From Caulobacter sp. 602-2 (GTDB lineage: Bacteria > Pseudomonadota > Alphaproteobacteria > Caulobacterales > Caulobacteraceae), in the NCBI RefSeq assembly GCF_011043625.1, contig NZ_JAAKGT010000006.1, forward strand, positions 1 to 64,000: a stretch of DNA of 64,000 nucleotides, read 5' to 3'. Made by a program: the position numbers and the translations under genes. Every line of letters starts with the position of its first letter. Positions within the stretch are counted from its first letter, which is position 1. This document shows positions 31,590 to 40,838 of the stretch, one piece after another. The notes under the pieces were generated by a model. It was given only the letters and a program-made list of their open reading frames with translations. It did no database searches and was not told where the DNA came from.

Positions 31590-32069
31590 TCAGCCGGCCA
31601 GGTACTCGGCCACGCGGCCTTCCAGCTCCAGCGCCAGGGCGCGGCCCACGGGGTGCTCGTCGGTCTTGATGTCGTCGCGCACGCAGGCCTTGATCGCGTC
31701 GATATGAGCGTCGACCAGGAACATCGGGGCCGAAAGGCGGGTGGCCGGGTCGTCGATCAGCTTGCACAGCGAGGCCGCCAGGCGCGTGATCAGCGGGAAT
31801 TCGTAGGTGGCGCCCAGGCCCTTCAGGTCGTGGGCGCGCAGATAGAGGGTTTCGACGGTCTGGGCGTTGAGGCCGTCGGCGCGCACGCCCTGGCGGGCGG
31901 CTTCCAGCTTGACGATCTCGTCGTTGAGCCATTGGGCGAAATTGCCCGACAGGCTCTTGAGCGCGGCTTCGGCCTTGGCGATTGCGGCCATGTCGATACC
32001 GCCGCGTCCGCCCACCTTGAGCTTGAGCATGTTCGGCACCTGGATCACCTCAGCGGTGGGCTTGTTCAT
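31590..32069 (-). CDS. Hpt-domain histidine phosphotransfer protein
   Basis: This 159-residue protein has a helical Hpt-like core. The phospho-acceptor is His80 in LRAHDLKGLGATYEFPLI, the standard Hpt motif. The N-terminal 45 residues are outside the core. It should relay phosphate between hybrid kinases and response regulators, but no partner is next to it. Caulobacter has several stand-alone Hpt proteins and I cannot tell which this corresponds to. Confidence 0.85.
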   Translation of the reverse strand: MNKPTAEVIQVPNMLKLKVGGRGGIDMAAIAKAEAALKSLSGNFAQWLNDEIVKLEAARQGVRADGLNAQTVETLYLRAHDLKGLGATYEFPLITRLAASLCKLIDDPATRLSAPMFLVDAHIDAIKACVRDDIKTDEHPVGRALALELEGRVAEYLAG

Positions 32070-32182
32070 CGGGTCGCCTCCCCGTCGGCGTTACTTAGGG
32101 AACGGTCACACGACAGGCGTTAACAATGAGTGAGACGAAGGTTTCACTCCACAGGCCCGTGTCGGGTTTCCGACGTTCCCGG

Positions 32183-32962
32183 CTAGGCCGAGAACTGTTC
32201 TGTCAGTACGCGCTCCTCGAGACTGCGGCCCGCGTCGAACAACATCGACAGGGTCGAACCCCGGTCCTCGGAGATATGCACCTCGACGACGTCGCGGACT
32301 TCATAATTGTCGGCCACGGCGCTGACGGGTCTCTTATCGCATTCCAGGACCTCGAACGTCACCCTCGCGCTCTGCGGCAAAAGCGCGCCCCGCCACCTAC
32401 GCGGGCGGAAGGCGCTGATCGGGGTCAGGGCCAGCACGCGGGCGTCCAGGGGAATGATCGGTCCATGAGCCGACAGGTTGTAGGCCGTCGAGCCCGCCGG
32501 CGTGGCCACCAGGGCGCCGTCGCACACCAGTTCGCTCATCCGCACCTTGCCGTCGATCGAGATGCGCAGCTTGGCCGTCTGGCGGGTCTGGCGCAGCATC
32601 GAGACCTCGTTGATCGCCAGCGCCCGGTGATGGCGACGGCGCGAGTCGATGGCGACCATCGCGAGCGGGTGGATGACGGCGCGTTCGGCGGCGTTGATCC
32701 GCGCCAGCAGTTCGTCCTCGCTGTACTCGTTCATCAGGAAGCCGACCGAACCGCGGTTCATGCCGTAGATCGGCTTCTGGTTCAGGATCGTCTCGTGCAG
32801 CATTTCCAGCATGAAGCCGTCGCCGCCCAGGGCGACGACGATCTGGGCGTCGTCACCGGCGTCGCCGTAGCGGGCGGCCAGGCGCTCGCGGGCCTCCTGG
32901 GCTTCGGGGCGGTCGCTGGCCTTGAAGGTCAGGCGAGTCGAGTACGGCTGGGCTTGGAACAT
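32183..32962 (-). CDS. nadK: NAD kinase
   Basis: This 259-residue protein phosphorylates NAD to NADP. It contains the catalytic GGDGFML loop, the [14 protein letters not shown] motif, NEVSMLRQ and the [22 protein letters not shown] signature. The length and motif order are those of the short proteobacterial PpnK family. Confidence 0.95.
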   Translation of the reverse strand: MFQAQPYSTRLTFKASDRPEAQEARERLAARYGDAGDDAQIVVALGGDGFMLEMLHETILNQKPIYGMNRGSVGFLMNEYSEDELLARINAAERAVIHPLAMVAIDSRRRHHRALAINEVSMLRQTRQTAKLRISIDGKVRMSELVCDGALVATPAGSTAYNLSAHGPIIPLDARVLALTPISAFRPRRWRGALLPQSARVTFEVLECDKRPVSAVADNYEVRDVVEVHISEDRGSTLSMLFDAGRSLEERVLTEQFSA

Positions 32963-33020
32963 GCCGCCCCAAGTGGCGGGATAGCCGCTTGCTTGTCAAA
33001 CGGCGGTCTCGCGGGCTCCG

Positions 33021-34142
33021 TCAGGCGGCGCTGACGGCCTGGCGGAAAGCCATGGCGGCGATGTCGGGGCGGAACGGGCCGAAGGCGCCGCTGGCCCTGC
33101 GGGCGGCCTCCGCGCCGCCGCCGGGGCGTCCGCCGTTCAGCTGGCGCACGTGCTCGAGGATGGTCGGAAAGACGCTGCGGTCGATGCCGACGGCCGAGCA
33201 GGCCAGGGCCAGCAGTTCAGGACGGTTGCTGTCGATGGCGCGGCGCACCTGGCGCACGTCGAAACGGCCAAGGCGGGCCATGGCGAACACGAAAAGGGGC
33301 AGGCGGCCTTCGCGCAGCACCCGCAGCAGGTAGCCCGGGCGCAGCTGGCCGGCGGCGTCGAGCTTTTCGACCAGCGCCGCCTCCATCTCTTCGCGATCGG
33401 CCTCGTCCTCGATGGCGAGCGCCGCGGGGGCGGAGGGCTGCAGGCCCAGGTGGGCGGCGTGAGTGGCCTCGTCGACAGCGGCCTGCATCCTGGCCGGATC
33501 CAGGTCGAAGCGACCGGTGAGGGCCTCGCGCAGGGCGCGCCCGACCCACAGATAGAGCTGCTCGGCCAGCAGGGGCGACAGGCCCGGGTGGCGGGCCAGG
33601 GGCGAGCGCAGGGCCACGACCTCCTTGGCCTGGGCCACCAGGCGGCCCATGGCGTCCTGGTTGATCTCGGCGCTGGCGTTGCCGGCCAGGGCGGTCAGCA
33701 CGGCCGGCTCGCTCTGGGAGAGGATGGCCTCGACCACCGGCGCGCGCAGGCCCGGCCGGCGGGCGACCTCGATCTGGTGCTCCAGCGTCGCCTGGACCAG
33801 CAGGCGGATCAGGTCGTGGTCCTGCAGCACCGGGCTGCGGGCGATGATCGGACGGGCGATCTCGATCTCGTCGAGGGCCAGGATGTTGACCAGGGCCGAC
33901 GGGGCCCAGGCCGCATCGGCCAGGCGCTCGGCCAGGCGCTGGCGAATCTCGCGCTCGGCCTCGACCACCAGGGTCATGAAGATCGAATCGAGCAGGACCT
34001 GGATTTCGGGCGCGGCCGGCTTGCCCTCGGCCTCGCCCGTTTCGCAGAGGTCGACGATGCCGGCGAGCAGGCGTTCGCGGTCTTCCGGCTCGCGGCTGCG
34101 GGCCAGGGCAAGAAGCGCGGCGGTCTGTGCGGCTTGGCTCAC
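33021..34142 (-). CDS. DUF2336 domain-containing protein
   Basis: This 373-residue, mostly helical protein has HEAT-like repeats and matches DUF2336: RERLLAGIVDLCE at the start, IARPIIARSPVLQDHDLIRLL in the middle and a LRPGYLLRVLREGRLPLFV segment. The function is unknown. The GTG at 34142 is chosen because GGAGGG lies 5-10 bases upstream and the family similarity starts right there. It is divergent from glpK. Confidence 0.75.
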   Translation of the reverse strand: MSQAAQTAALLALARSREPEDRERLLAGIVDLCETGEAEGKPAAPEIQVLLDSIFMTLVVEAEREIRQRLAERLADAAWAPSALVNILALDEIEIARPIIARSPVLQDHDLIRLLVQATLEHQIEVARRPGLRAPVVEAILSQSEPAVLTALAGNASAEINQDAMGRLVAQAKEVVALRSPLARHPGLSPLLAEQLYLWVGRALREALTGRFDLDPARMQAAVDEATHAAHLGLQPSAPAALAIEDEADREEMEAALVEKLDAAGQLRPGYLLRVLREGRLPLFVFAMARLGRFDVRQVRRAIDSNRPELLALACSAVGIDRSVFPTILEHVRQLNGGRPGGGAEAARRASGAFGPFRPDIAAMAFRQAVSAA

Positions 34143-34285
34143 GACCCTCCTCGGGCGCCAAACGGAACTGTGGCTACCTTGGTGTTCCCAGATGAAAACA
34201 TGCTTAAACAGGTCAAGCCACGGAACCTGGAGACTAGCGGCGCTCTGTCGCAGGTGAATCCGGGGATGTGAAAGAGGAAACGCGT

Positions 34286-35779
34286 ATGGGGCGAGCACTG
34301 ATCCTGGCTCTGGACCAGGGAACGACCAGCACCCGGGCCATCCTGTTCGACCACGAGGGCCGGGCGGTGGCCGAAGCCGGACGCCCTCTGCGCCAGAGCT
34401 ATCCCCATGACGGATGGGTCGAGCACGACGCCGAGGAGATCGCCGCCGCCTGCGTGGCGGTTATCCGCGAGGCGGTCGAAACCTCGGGTGCGGCGCTCGA
34501 CGAGGTCGTCGCCCTGGGCATCACCAACCAGCGCGAGACGGTGGTGGTCTGGGACAAGGTCACGGGGCGCCCGATCCACCCAGCCATCGTCTGGCAGGAC
34601 CGCCGCACGGCCGAGGCCTGCGAAAAGCTGCGCAAGGACGGCAAGGAGGCCCGGGTGACCGCCGTCACCGGCCTGCTGCTCGACCCCTATTTCTCCGCGA
34701 CCAAGATCGCCTGGCTGCTCGACAACGTGCCCGGCGCCCGCGCCCGGGCCGAGGCGGGGCAACTGCTGGCCGGCACGATGGATGCGTGGACGATCTGGAA
34801 GCTGACGGGCGGCGCGCGGCACGTGACCGACGCCACCAACGCCTCGCGCACCCTGCTGTTCGACATCGAGCGGCAGGACTGGTCGGACGAGATGCTGGCG
34901 CTGTTCGGCGTGCCGCGCTCGCTGCTGCCGCAGGTGCTCGACTGCGCCGCCGACTTCGGAGAGGTCGGCGCGTCGGTGCTGGGCCGGCCGCTGCCGATCC
35001 GCGGCGTGGCCGGCGACCAGCAGGCGGCGCTGATGGGGCAGGGCTGCATCCGCCCCGGCGAGATGAAGGCCACCTACGGCACCGGCTGCTTCATGCTGAT
35101 CAACACCGGTGCGACCAGGGCCGTGTCGGCCTCTCGCCTGCTGACCACGGTGGCCGCTCGCGTGGATGGCCAGGCGACCTACGCCTTGGAAGGCTCGATC
35201 TTCGTGGCCGGCGCGGCGATCCAGTGGCTGGGCGAGGGGCTGGGGATCACCGGCGGCCCGCGCGCGGCCGAGGCCCTGGCCCGGGCGGCTAAGGCCGACC
35301 ATGGGGTCGTCGTCGTGCCGGCCTTCACCGGCCTGGGCGCGCCCTGGTGGGACGCCAAGGCGCGGGGCGCGATCTTCGGTCTGACCCGCGACGCCGGCCT
35401 GCCCGAGATCGCCGCGGCCACCTACGACGCCTGCGCCTTGCAGAGCCGCGACCTGATCGAAGCCATGCGCGCCGATGCGCCGGACGCCTTCGCCGGCGAG
35501 GCGCAGCTGAGGATCGACGGGGGCATGTCCAAGAGCGCCTGGTTCAGCCAGCGCCTGGCCGACCTGACCGGCCTGCCGGTGGCTCGCTCCAGCTACCAGG
35601 AGACCACGGCGCTGGGCGCGGCGTTGTTCGCCGGTCTGGGAGCAGGGCTCTACGACTCGCTGGAGGCGGCCGCCAAGGCGCGTCCCTCGGCCGAGGATCT
35701 TCGGCCCGCCATGCCCGTCCACGCCCGCGAGGCGGCCTACGCCCGCTGGCTGGACTGCGTGCCGCGCGTCCGCTCCTGA
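34286..35779 (+). CDS. glpK: Glycerol kinase
   Basis: This 497-residue FGGY-family kinase forms sn-glycerol 3-phosphate. It shows the N-terminal LALDQGTTSTRAILFD phosphate loop, TNQRETVVVWD, the GVAGDQQAALMGQ region, YGTGCFML and the C-terminal signature VVPAFTGLGAPWWDAKARG. The ATG at 34286 has AGAGGA upstream. It stands alone: no glpF or glpD is in the window. No FBP-regulation loop was specifically identified. Confidence 0.96.
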   Translation: MGRALILALDQGTTSTRAILFDHEGRAVAEAGRPLRQSYPHDGWVEHDAEEIAAACVAVIREAVETSGAALDEVVALGITNQRETVVVWDKVTGRPIHPAIVWQDRRTAEACEKLRKDGKEARVTAVTGLLLDPYFSATKIAWLLDNVPGARARAEAGQLLAGTMDAWTIWKLTGGARHVTDATNASRTLLFDIERQDWSDEMLALFGVPRSLLPQVLDCAADFGEVGASVLGRPLPIRGVAGDQQAALMGQGCIRPGEMKATYGTGCFMLINTGATRAVSASRLLTTVAARVDGQATYALEGSIFVAGAAIQWLGEGLGITGGPRAAEALARAAKADHGVVVVPAFTGLGAPWWDAKARGAIFGLTRDAGLPEIAAATYDACALQSRDLIEAMRADAPDAFAGEAQLRIDGGMSKSAWFSQRLADLTGLPVARSSYQETTALGAALFAGLGAGLYDSLEAAAKARPSAEDLRPAMPVHAREAAYARWLDCVPRVRS

Positions 35780-35837
35780 TCCTCAAAATCGCGCGGCGCG
35801 CTGCGAAAGGCGTCTCGCCAACCTGGGCGGGCATTGC

Positions 35838-35855
35838 TATGACATCGCTGTCATA
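35838..35855. promoter_or_regulatory. 18-bp palindromic operator upstream of the gluconolactonase operon
   Basis: TATGACA (35838-35844) and TGTCATA (35849-35855) form a perfect dyad with a TCGC spacer, about 30 bases before the ATG at 35885. The even-length dyad with a CG at its centre fits LacI-family operators used for sugar genes. No lacI gene is in the window. Confidence 0.6.
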
Positions 35856-35884
35856 AGCAAGAACCACAAGGGAGGCCTCGACGT

Positions 35885-36919
35885 ATGACCGCGACGCGCC
35901 GCACCGTCACGCTGGCTCTGGGAGCCGGCGCCGCACTCGCCGCCGGAGGCCTTTCCATGTCCGCCCAAGCCGCCGTCCAGACCCTGGGCTCCATCCGACG
36001 CCTGTCTCCCGCGCTCGACGCCGTGATCGCCGCCGACGCCAAGATCGAGAAGCTGGCCGACGGCTTCGTCTGGTCTGAGGGGCCGGTGTGGGTGAAGGAC
36101 GGCCAGTACCTCGTTTTCTCCGACGTGCCGGCCAACGTCATGTACCGGTGGAGCCAGAAGGACGGCAAAAGCGTCTTCCTGCAGCCCTCGGGCTATGACG
36201 GCCCGCCGACCAAGATCTTCCGCGAGCCGGGCTCCAACGGCATGGCCCTGGACGCGCACGGCGACCTGCTGGTCTGCAATCACGGCTACCGGGCGATCAC
36301 CAAGCTGGATCTGAAGACCAAGGCGCGCTCGGTGGTGGTCGACCGCTATCAGGGCAAGCGCTTCAACAGCCCCAACGACCTGGCGGTGGCCAAGTCGGGC
36401 GCGATCTACTTCACCGATCCGCCTTACGGCCTGGAGGGGCTGGACGCCTCGCCGGTCAAGGAACAGCCCTTCAACGGCGTCTACCTGCTGCGCGCTGACG
36501 GCTCGCTGGCGGTGGTCGACGACAAGCTGACCTTCCCCAACGGCGTGGCCCTGAGCCCCGACGAGAAGCGCCTCTACGTGGCGGTCTCGGATCCGAACGG
36601 GCCGGTGATCATGGCCTACGACCTTGGCGCCGACGGTCTGCCGACCTCGCGCAAGGTGTTCTTCGACGCGGCCGCCCTGCACAAGGCCGGCTGCCCGGGG
36701 CTTCCCGACGGCATGTGCCTGGACACCGAAGGGCGTCTCTACGCCACTGGCCCGGGCGGGGTGCTGGTGATCACCCCGGCGGGCGAGCTGATCGGCGTCA
36801 TCGAGACTGGCGGCCCGATCGCCAACTGCGCCTTCGGCGAGGACGGCAAGACGCTGTTCCTGACCGCCGACAAGACCCTGGCGCGGGTGCGGCTGAAGAC
36901 GACCGGACTGGTCTGGTAG
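35885..36919 (+). CDS. SMP-30/gluconolactonase-family secreted protein
   Basis: This 344-residue protein starts with a twin-arginine-like signal (TATRRTVTLALG, then AAQAAVQ). The rest is a six-bladed beta-propeller of the SMP-30/Gnl family: WSEGPVWVKDGQYLVFSDVP carries the metal-binding Glu, NSPNDLAVAKSGAIYFTDPPYGL the Asn, and FPNGVALSPDEKRLYV the later Asp. It should hydrolyse sugar lactones such as glucono-1,5-lactone in the periplasm. The Gfo-type oxidoreductase that follows 23 bases later would make such lactones. AAGGGAGG lies upstream. Confidence 0.9.
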   Translation: MTATRRTVTLALGAGAALAAGGLSMSAQAAVQTLGSIRRLSPALDAVIAADAKIEKLADGFVWSEGPVWVKDGQYLVFSDVPANVMYRWSQKDGKSVFLQPSGYDGPPTKIFREPGSNGMALDAHGDLLVCNHGYRAITKLDLKTKARSVVVDRYQGKRFNSPNDLAVAKSGAIYFTDPPYGLEGLDASPVKEQPFNGVYLLRADGSLAVVDDKLTFPNGVALSPDEKRLYVAVSDPNGPVIMAYDLGADGLPTSRKVFFDAAALHKAGCPGLPDGMCLDTEGRLYATGPGGVLVITPAGELIGVIETGGPIANCAFGEDGKTLFLTADKTLARVRLKTTGLVW

Positions 36920-36942
36920 CAAGACAAGGAGAGGCGAGGGTG

Positions 36943-38046
36943 ATGAACAAGCGCACGTTCATGCAGGCCGGCCTCGCCGCCGGCGCCATGGCCGCGACGG
37001 CTCCCGCAGCCGCGCCGGCCCAGGCCAAGGCCGAAGGCCGCAAGCTCGGCTACGCGATGCTGGGTCTGGGCTACTACGCCACCCAGATCATCATGCCGCG
37101 GTTCACCGAGTGCGAGCACTCGAAGCTGACGGCCCTGGTCAGCGGGACGCCGGAGAAGCTCGCCAAGTACGGCGCCCAGTACGGGATCCCGGAAAAGAGC
37201 CGATATTCCTATGAGACCTTCGACCGGATCATCGACGATCCGGCCGTCGACATCGTCTATGTGGTCACGCCCAACAGCCTGCACCGCACCTTCACCGAGC
37301 GGGCGGCCAAGGCGGGCAAGCACGTGATGTGCGAAAAGCCGATGGCGACCTCGGTCGCCGATTGCGAGGCGATGATCGCCGCCTGCAAGGCCGCTGGTCG
37401 CAAGCTGATGATCGGCTATCGCAGCCGCTTCGAGCCGCACAATCTCGACGCCATCGCCCTGGCGCGGGGCGGGGCGCTGGGGCCGGTGGCCACCATCGTC
37501 GCCGATCACGGCTGGACCGCCAGCGATCCGAACATGTGGCGGGTGAAGAAGGCGCTGTCGGGCGGGGGCAGCCTGATGGACATCGGCATCTACAGCCTCA
37601 ACGCCGCCCGCTACCTGACCGGCGAGGAGCCGATCGCCGTCAACGCCATGGAGTCGACGGACCGCTCTAATCCGGTGTTCGCCGAGGTCGAGGACACCAT
37701 CAATTTCCAGCTGCTGTTTCCGTCAGGGGCGACGGCGAACTGCGTCTCGACCTACAGCGCCAACTGCAACCGCTATCGGGTCTCGGGCCCCAAGGGCTGG
37801 GTCGAGATCGATCCGGCCACCAGCTACGGCGGCCAGGCCATGCGGGCCAATCTCGACGGCCAGGCAAGGCCCCGCACGCCGCCGCCGGTGAAGAAGAGCC
37901 AGTTCGCCGGCCAGCTGGATCACCTGTCGGAATGCATCCTCACCGGTCGCGACCCGATCGTGCCGGGCGAGGAGGGACTGAAGGACCTGCGGATCATCGA
38001 GGTCATCTATCAGTCCGCCCGCGAAGGTCGGACGGTGAAGCTTTAA
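36943..38046 (+). CDS. Gfo/Idh/MocA-family oxidoreductase (glucose-fructose oxidoreductase-like, exported)
   Basis: This 367-residue NAD(P)-dependent oxidoreductase has an Ala-rich export signal (MNKRTFMQAGLAAGAMAA). The Rossmann motif is GYAMLGLGYYATQIIMP, the catalytic MCEKPMATS motif lies at about 130, and YRSRFEPHNLDAI and GGGSLMDIGIYSLN follow. Signal-bearing Gfo family members, such as Zymomonas glucose-fructose oxidoreductase, hold tightly bound NADP in the periplasm. Pairing with a gluconolactonase matches that system. The Tat motif has only one Arg after Lys (KR), so export by Tat is likely but not certain. AAGGAGAGG precedes the ATG. Confidence 0.88.
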   Translation: MNKRTFMQAGLAAGAMAATAPAAAPAQAKAEGRKLGYAMLGLGYYATQIIMPRFTECEHSKLTALVSGTPEKLAKYGAQYGIPEKSRYSYETFDRIIDDPAVDIVYVVTPNSLHRTFTERAAKAGKHVMCEKPMATSVADCEAMIAACKAAGRKLMIGYRSRFEPHNLDAIALARGGALGPVATIVADHGWTASDPNMWRVKKALSGGGSLMDIGIYSLNAARYLTGEEPIAVNAMESTDRSNPVFAEVEDTINFQLLFPSGATANCVSTYSANCNRYRVSGPKGWVEIDPATSYGGQAMRANLDGQARPRTPPPVKKSQFAGQLDHLSECILTGRDPIVPGEEGLKDLRIIEVIYQSAREGRTVKL

Positions 38047-38047
38047 G

Positions 38048-38159
38048 GCCCTGCGTCCTTCGAGGCCCGCTGCGCGGGCGCCTCAGGATGAGGAATTCAG
38101 TGCAATGAGACCCTCATCCTGAGGTGCGAGCCGGCGGCGAGCCTCGAAGGACGCAGGGC
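38048..38159. repeat. Long palindromic intergenic repeat, copy 2
   Basis: Perfect outer arms, GCCCTGCGTCCTTCGAGGC (38048-38066) and GCCTCGAAGGACGCAGGGC (38141-38159), enclose an inner CCTCAGGATGAGG / CCTCATCCTGAGG pair. It is the same family as the copy at 19170-19275. It lies between the oxidoreductase and the esterase and could end the upstream transcript. Confidence 0.85.
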
Positions 38160-38182
38160 GTGACAACCTTGGGGATGACACC

Positions 38183-39028
38183 ATGATCAACCGGTTCGCC
38201 TTCATCCTGGCCGCCGCCCTGACCCTGCCCGCCCTGGCGCACGCCCAGCAGCGCGTGGCCCTGTGGCCGAACGGCGCGCCGGGCTTCGAGGCGCGCAAGG
38301 CCATACCCGAGCAGTCAGCCGAGTACTGGGCCAAGTCGATCAACGATCCTTCGGTGACCGCGTATCTGCCGCCGGCCGGCAAAGCGACGGGGGCGGCGGT
38401 GATCGTGCTGCCGGGCGGTGGTCACAAGATGCTGGTCATCCATCCGGAAGGGACCGACGTCGCCAAGGTGCTGAATCCCATGGGCGTGGCGGTCTTCGTG
38501 CTGAAGTACCGCCTCAGCCAGGAAGAGGGCTCGCCCTACGTCATCGACCACGCCCGACAGGACGCGGTGCGGGCGGTGCGGCTCGTCCGTTCGCGCGCCG
38601 CCGAGTTCGGCGTGGACCCGAAGAAGATCGGCCTGATGGGCTTTTCCGGCGGCGGCGAGGTCGTCGACCTGGCGGTCTACGGCTCGACGGCGAAGGACCC
38701 GAAGGTCGACGCGGTGGACGCCGTCAGCGGCCGGCCCGACTTCCAGGTGCTGATCTATCCCGGCCCGGCCGGTATTCCCGACAAGATCCCGGCCGATACA
38801 CCGCCGGCCTTCATCCTGGCGGCCGACGATGACGAGTGCTGCTCGGCGCCGCCGGTGGAGCTGCTTTCGAAGTTCCGCGCCGCCAGGGTTCCGGTCGAGT
38901 TCCACCTGTTCCAGAGCGGCGGCCACGCCTTCAACATGGGATTCCGCACCGACAAGGTCGCCATCAGGGCCTGGCCTGAGCGGTTGCGCGACTGGATGGC
39001 CGACAACGGGTGGGCGACCAAGCGATAG
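38183..39028 (+). CDS. Secreted alpha/beta-hydrolase esterase (acetyl-xylan-esterase type)
   Basis: This 281-residue protein has a signal peptide (cleavage after LAHA). The fold is alpha/beta hydrolase with an HGGG-like LPGGGHKML oxyanion region, nucleophile elbow GFSGGGEV, an Asp region AADDDE and catalytic His in GGHAFNMG. The family includes carbohydrate esterases annotated as XynB-type acetyl esterases. It probably removes acyl groups from plant polysaccharides or oligosaccharides. It fits the sugar-oxidation genes before it but is separated from them by a palindromic repeat. Confidence 0.88.
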   Translation: MINRFAFILAAALTLPALAHAQQRVALWPNGAPGFEARKAIPEQSAEYWAKSINDPSVTAYLPPAGKATGAAVIVLPGGGHKMLVIHPEGTDVAKVLNPMGVAVFVLKYRLSQEEGSPYVIDHARQDAVRAVRLVRSRAAEFGVDPKKIGLMGFSGGGEVVDLAVYGSTAKDPKVDAVDAVSGRPDFQVLIYPGPAGIPDKIPADTPPAFILAADDDECCSAPPVELLSKFRAARVPVEFHLFQSGGHAFNMGFRTDKVAIRAWPERLRDWMADNGWATKR

Positions 39029-39141
39029 CTCTATCCGCGGTCATCTCTCGGTAGTGACCTTGGCTGATAACTCCGGTTGTGAAGCGCCGCGACGCTCGTT
39101 TTGTGCGAGGCGCGCGGTGCGCAGTTCAGGGAGTTCGTCGC

Positions 39142-40152
39142 ATGGTTCTTTCGTTGCTTGGTCGTACGGTCCAGACGCCCGAAGCCTTTTCGGAGCGCTG
39201 CCGGCTGGTGCTCAACCTGATCCCTTCGGGTCCGGAGTGGTTGGCCTGGGCGATACGCGACAGCAACGCCCACTTCGCCTTCGCAGACGAAGAGGGGCTT
39301 CTCGGCGCCGTGCCGGACCTGCATGACAGCGCTCTGATCTTGCTGCCGGCCCTGGGGCTGCAGGTGTGCTCGGCCAAGCTGGTCACGCTGGAGATCGACG
39401 CGCTGAAGGCGCTGGTGGCGGCCGAGCAGGCAGGCGGCGAAGAGGCGCTGGCCAAGGCGCGGGCTGTGCTGGTCGAGCACGGTTTGCTGACCCAGGCCGA
39501 TCTGGCGGCCGGCCCGGCTTTCCTGGCGACTCTCGGCGTCGGCGATGCGCCGGTGTTCCAGATCATGGACTATCCGGCGCATGTGGCCGTCCTCGCGCTG
39601 GCCGATGTGCTGAGCGGTGTGGACGCCGAGCTGGCCAGGGAAGCGGCGGCCTTCGCCCTGACCGTTTCCAGCACGCCGGCCGAGTTCGCCGACCACGTGG
39701 AAATCTACGTCGCGCTGGCTGGCGAGGGCGAGGCTCCGGCGGCCCGCGCCGCCAGGATCGCGGGCGTGGTGCGGGCGCTGAAGGGCAAGGTGTTCGGCTA
39801 TCTGAGCACGCTGCTGATCAACGAGGCGCATATCGCCGGGATCGTGCGCCAGGCCATCGGCCAGCTGCTGACGCGGGGCCTCTTCCTGGGATTCACCCGC
39901 CTGTCGCTGGCCGTGCGCGAGGTGGTGGCGGTCGGTAAGCCGATGGCGCTCGAAGACGTCGATGCGGCGGTGCGAACCTGCATCGAGCCCATCTCCGGCC
40001 TGCTCGCGGGCGGTCTCTTGGGGCTGCGCAAGGGCGAGCTGCGCCAGGACGGCGCCATCGAGTTCCCGATCGAGATTTGCGGGCGGCGACTGGTGATCCT
40101 GCTGACGACCGGCGGCACGGTCAGCCTCGACCGGGCCAGGCTTGCGGCCTAG
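39142..40152 (+). CDS. Hypothetical protein
   Basis: This 336-residue, Ala/Leu-rich, mostly helical protein is not recognised. It has no signal peptide. A hydrophobic stretch near GLLAGGLLGLRKGEL may be buried helix rather than membrane. The C-terminus ends in a small beta section (GRRLVILLTTGGTVSLD). The ATG at 39142 has CAGGGAG 12 bases upstream. It ends in a CTAG that also serves as the stop of the convergent glycosylase gene. Confidence 0.7.
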   Translation: MVLSLLGRTVQTPEAFSERCRLVLNLIPSGPEWLAWAIRDSNAHFAFADEEGLLGAVPDLHDSALILLPALGLQVCSAKLVTLEIDALKALVAAEQAGGEEALAKARAVLVEHGLLTQADLAAGPAFLATLGVGDAPVFQIMDYPAHVAVLALADVLSGVDAELAREAAAFALTVSSTPAEFADHVEIYVALAGEGEAPAARAARIAGVVRALKGKVFGYLSTLLINEAHIAGIVRQAIGQLLTRGLFLGFTRLSLAVREVVAVGKPMALEDVDAAVRTCIEPISGLLAGGLLGLRKGELRQDGAIEFPIEICGRRLVILLTTGGTVSLDRARLAA

Positions 40153-40823
40153 TCGGCCGCATCCACGTAGGCCTTCACCCGCGCGAACAGCTCCTCGAAC
40201 ATCGGCGTCGTCAGGCGTCCGGTGTTCGTGTTGAGCCGCGAGCAGTGATAGCTGTTGAAGATGCGGTAGGGGCCGGCCTGGAACTCCGAGCCGTGGCCGG
40301 GGATGCCGGCCGAGGCCTTCAGGCCCAGGGTTTTCAGCACATTGCGCCGCGAGACGTCGCCCAGGGTGACGATGGCCTTGAGGTTGGGGAACATGTCCAG
40401 CCGCGCCTTCAGGAACGGGCGGCAGGTGTTCTCCTCGCTGGTCTCGGGCTTGTTGCCGGGCGGGGCGCAGCGCACCGCGTTGGTCACCGCCGCGCCGACA
40501 AGCTGCAGGGAGTCGTCGATGCGCGCCTCGAACCTGCCGGTGGCGAAGCCGTACTTGATGAGCGTCTCGTAGAGCAGCGTGCCGGCGTAGTCGCCGGTGA
40601 ACGGCCGGCCGGTGCGGTTGGCGCCCTTGCGGCCGGGTGCAAGGCCCACGACCAGCAGGCGGGCGTCCTTGTCGCCGAACGAGGGGGCCGGGCCGTTGAA
40701 GTAGTCCGGATAGAGCTCCTGGTTCTCACGGCGATAGGCCACCAGGCGCGGGCACAGCGGGCAGTCGCGCGGCGGTTCGGCCGGGGAGGGGACGACCTCG
40801 CCGGCGATGTTGGAATGCTGCAT
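40149..40823 (-). CDS. Family 5 (UDGb-type) uracil-DNA glycosylase
   Basis: This 224-residue DNA repair enzyme removes uracil, and often other deaminated bases. The N-terminal CPLCPRLVAYR supplies Fe-S cysteines, with later cysteines near AVRCAPPGNKP and ENTCRPF. Motif A is GLAPGRKGANRTGRPFTGD and motif B is HCSRLNTNTGRLT, the pattern of the UDGb family. Motif A lacks the Asp/Asn used as general base in family 1, as is known for this family. It follows a NYN-domain gene 15 bases upstream. Confidence 0.9.
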   Translation of the reverse strand: MQHSNIAGEVVPSPAEPPRDCPLCPRLVAYRRENQELYPDYFNGPAPSFGDKDARLLVVGLAPGRKGANRTGRPFTGDYAGTLLYETLIKYGFATGRFEARIDDSLQLVGAAVTNAVRCAPPGNKPETSEENTCRPFLKARLDMFPNLKAIVTLGDVSRRNVLKTLGLKASAGIPGHGSEFQAGPYRIFNSYHCSRLNTNTGRLTTPMFEELFARVKAYVDAAD

Positions 40824-40838
40824 GGCGTCGGCTCGTTC

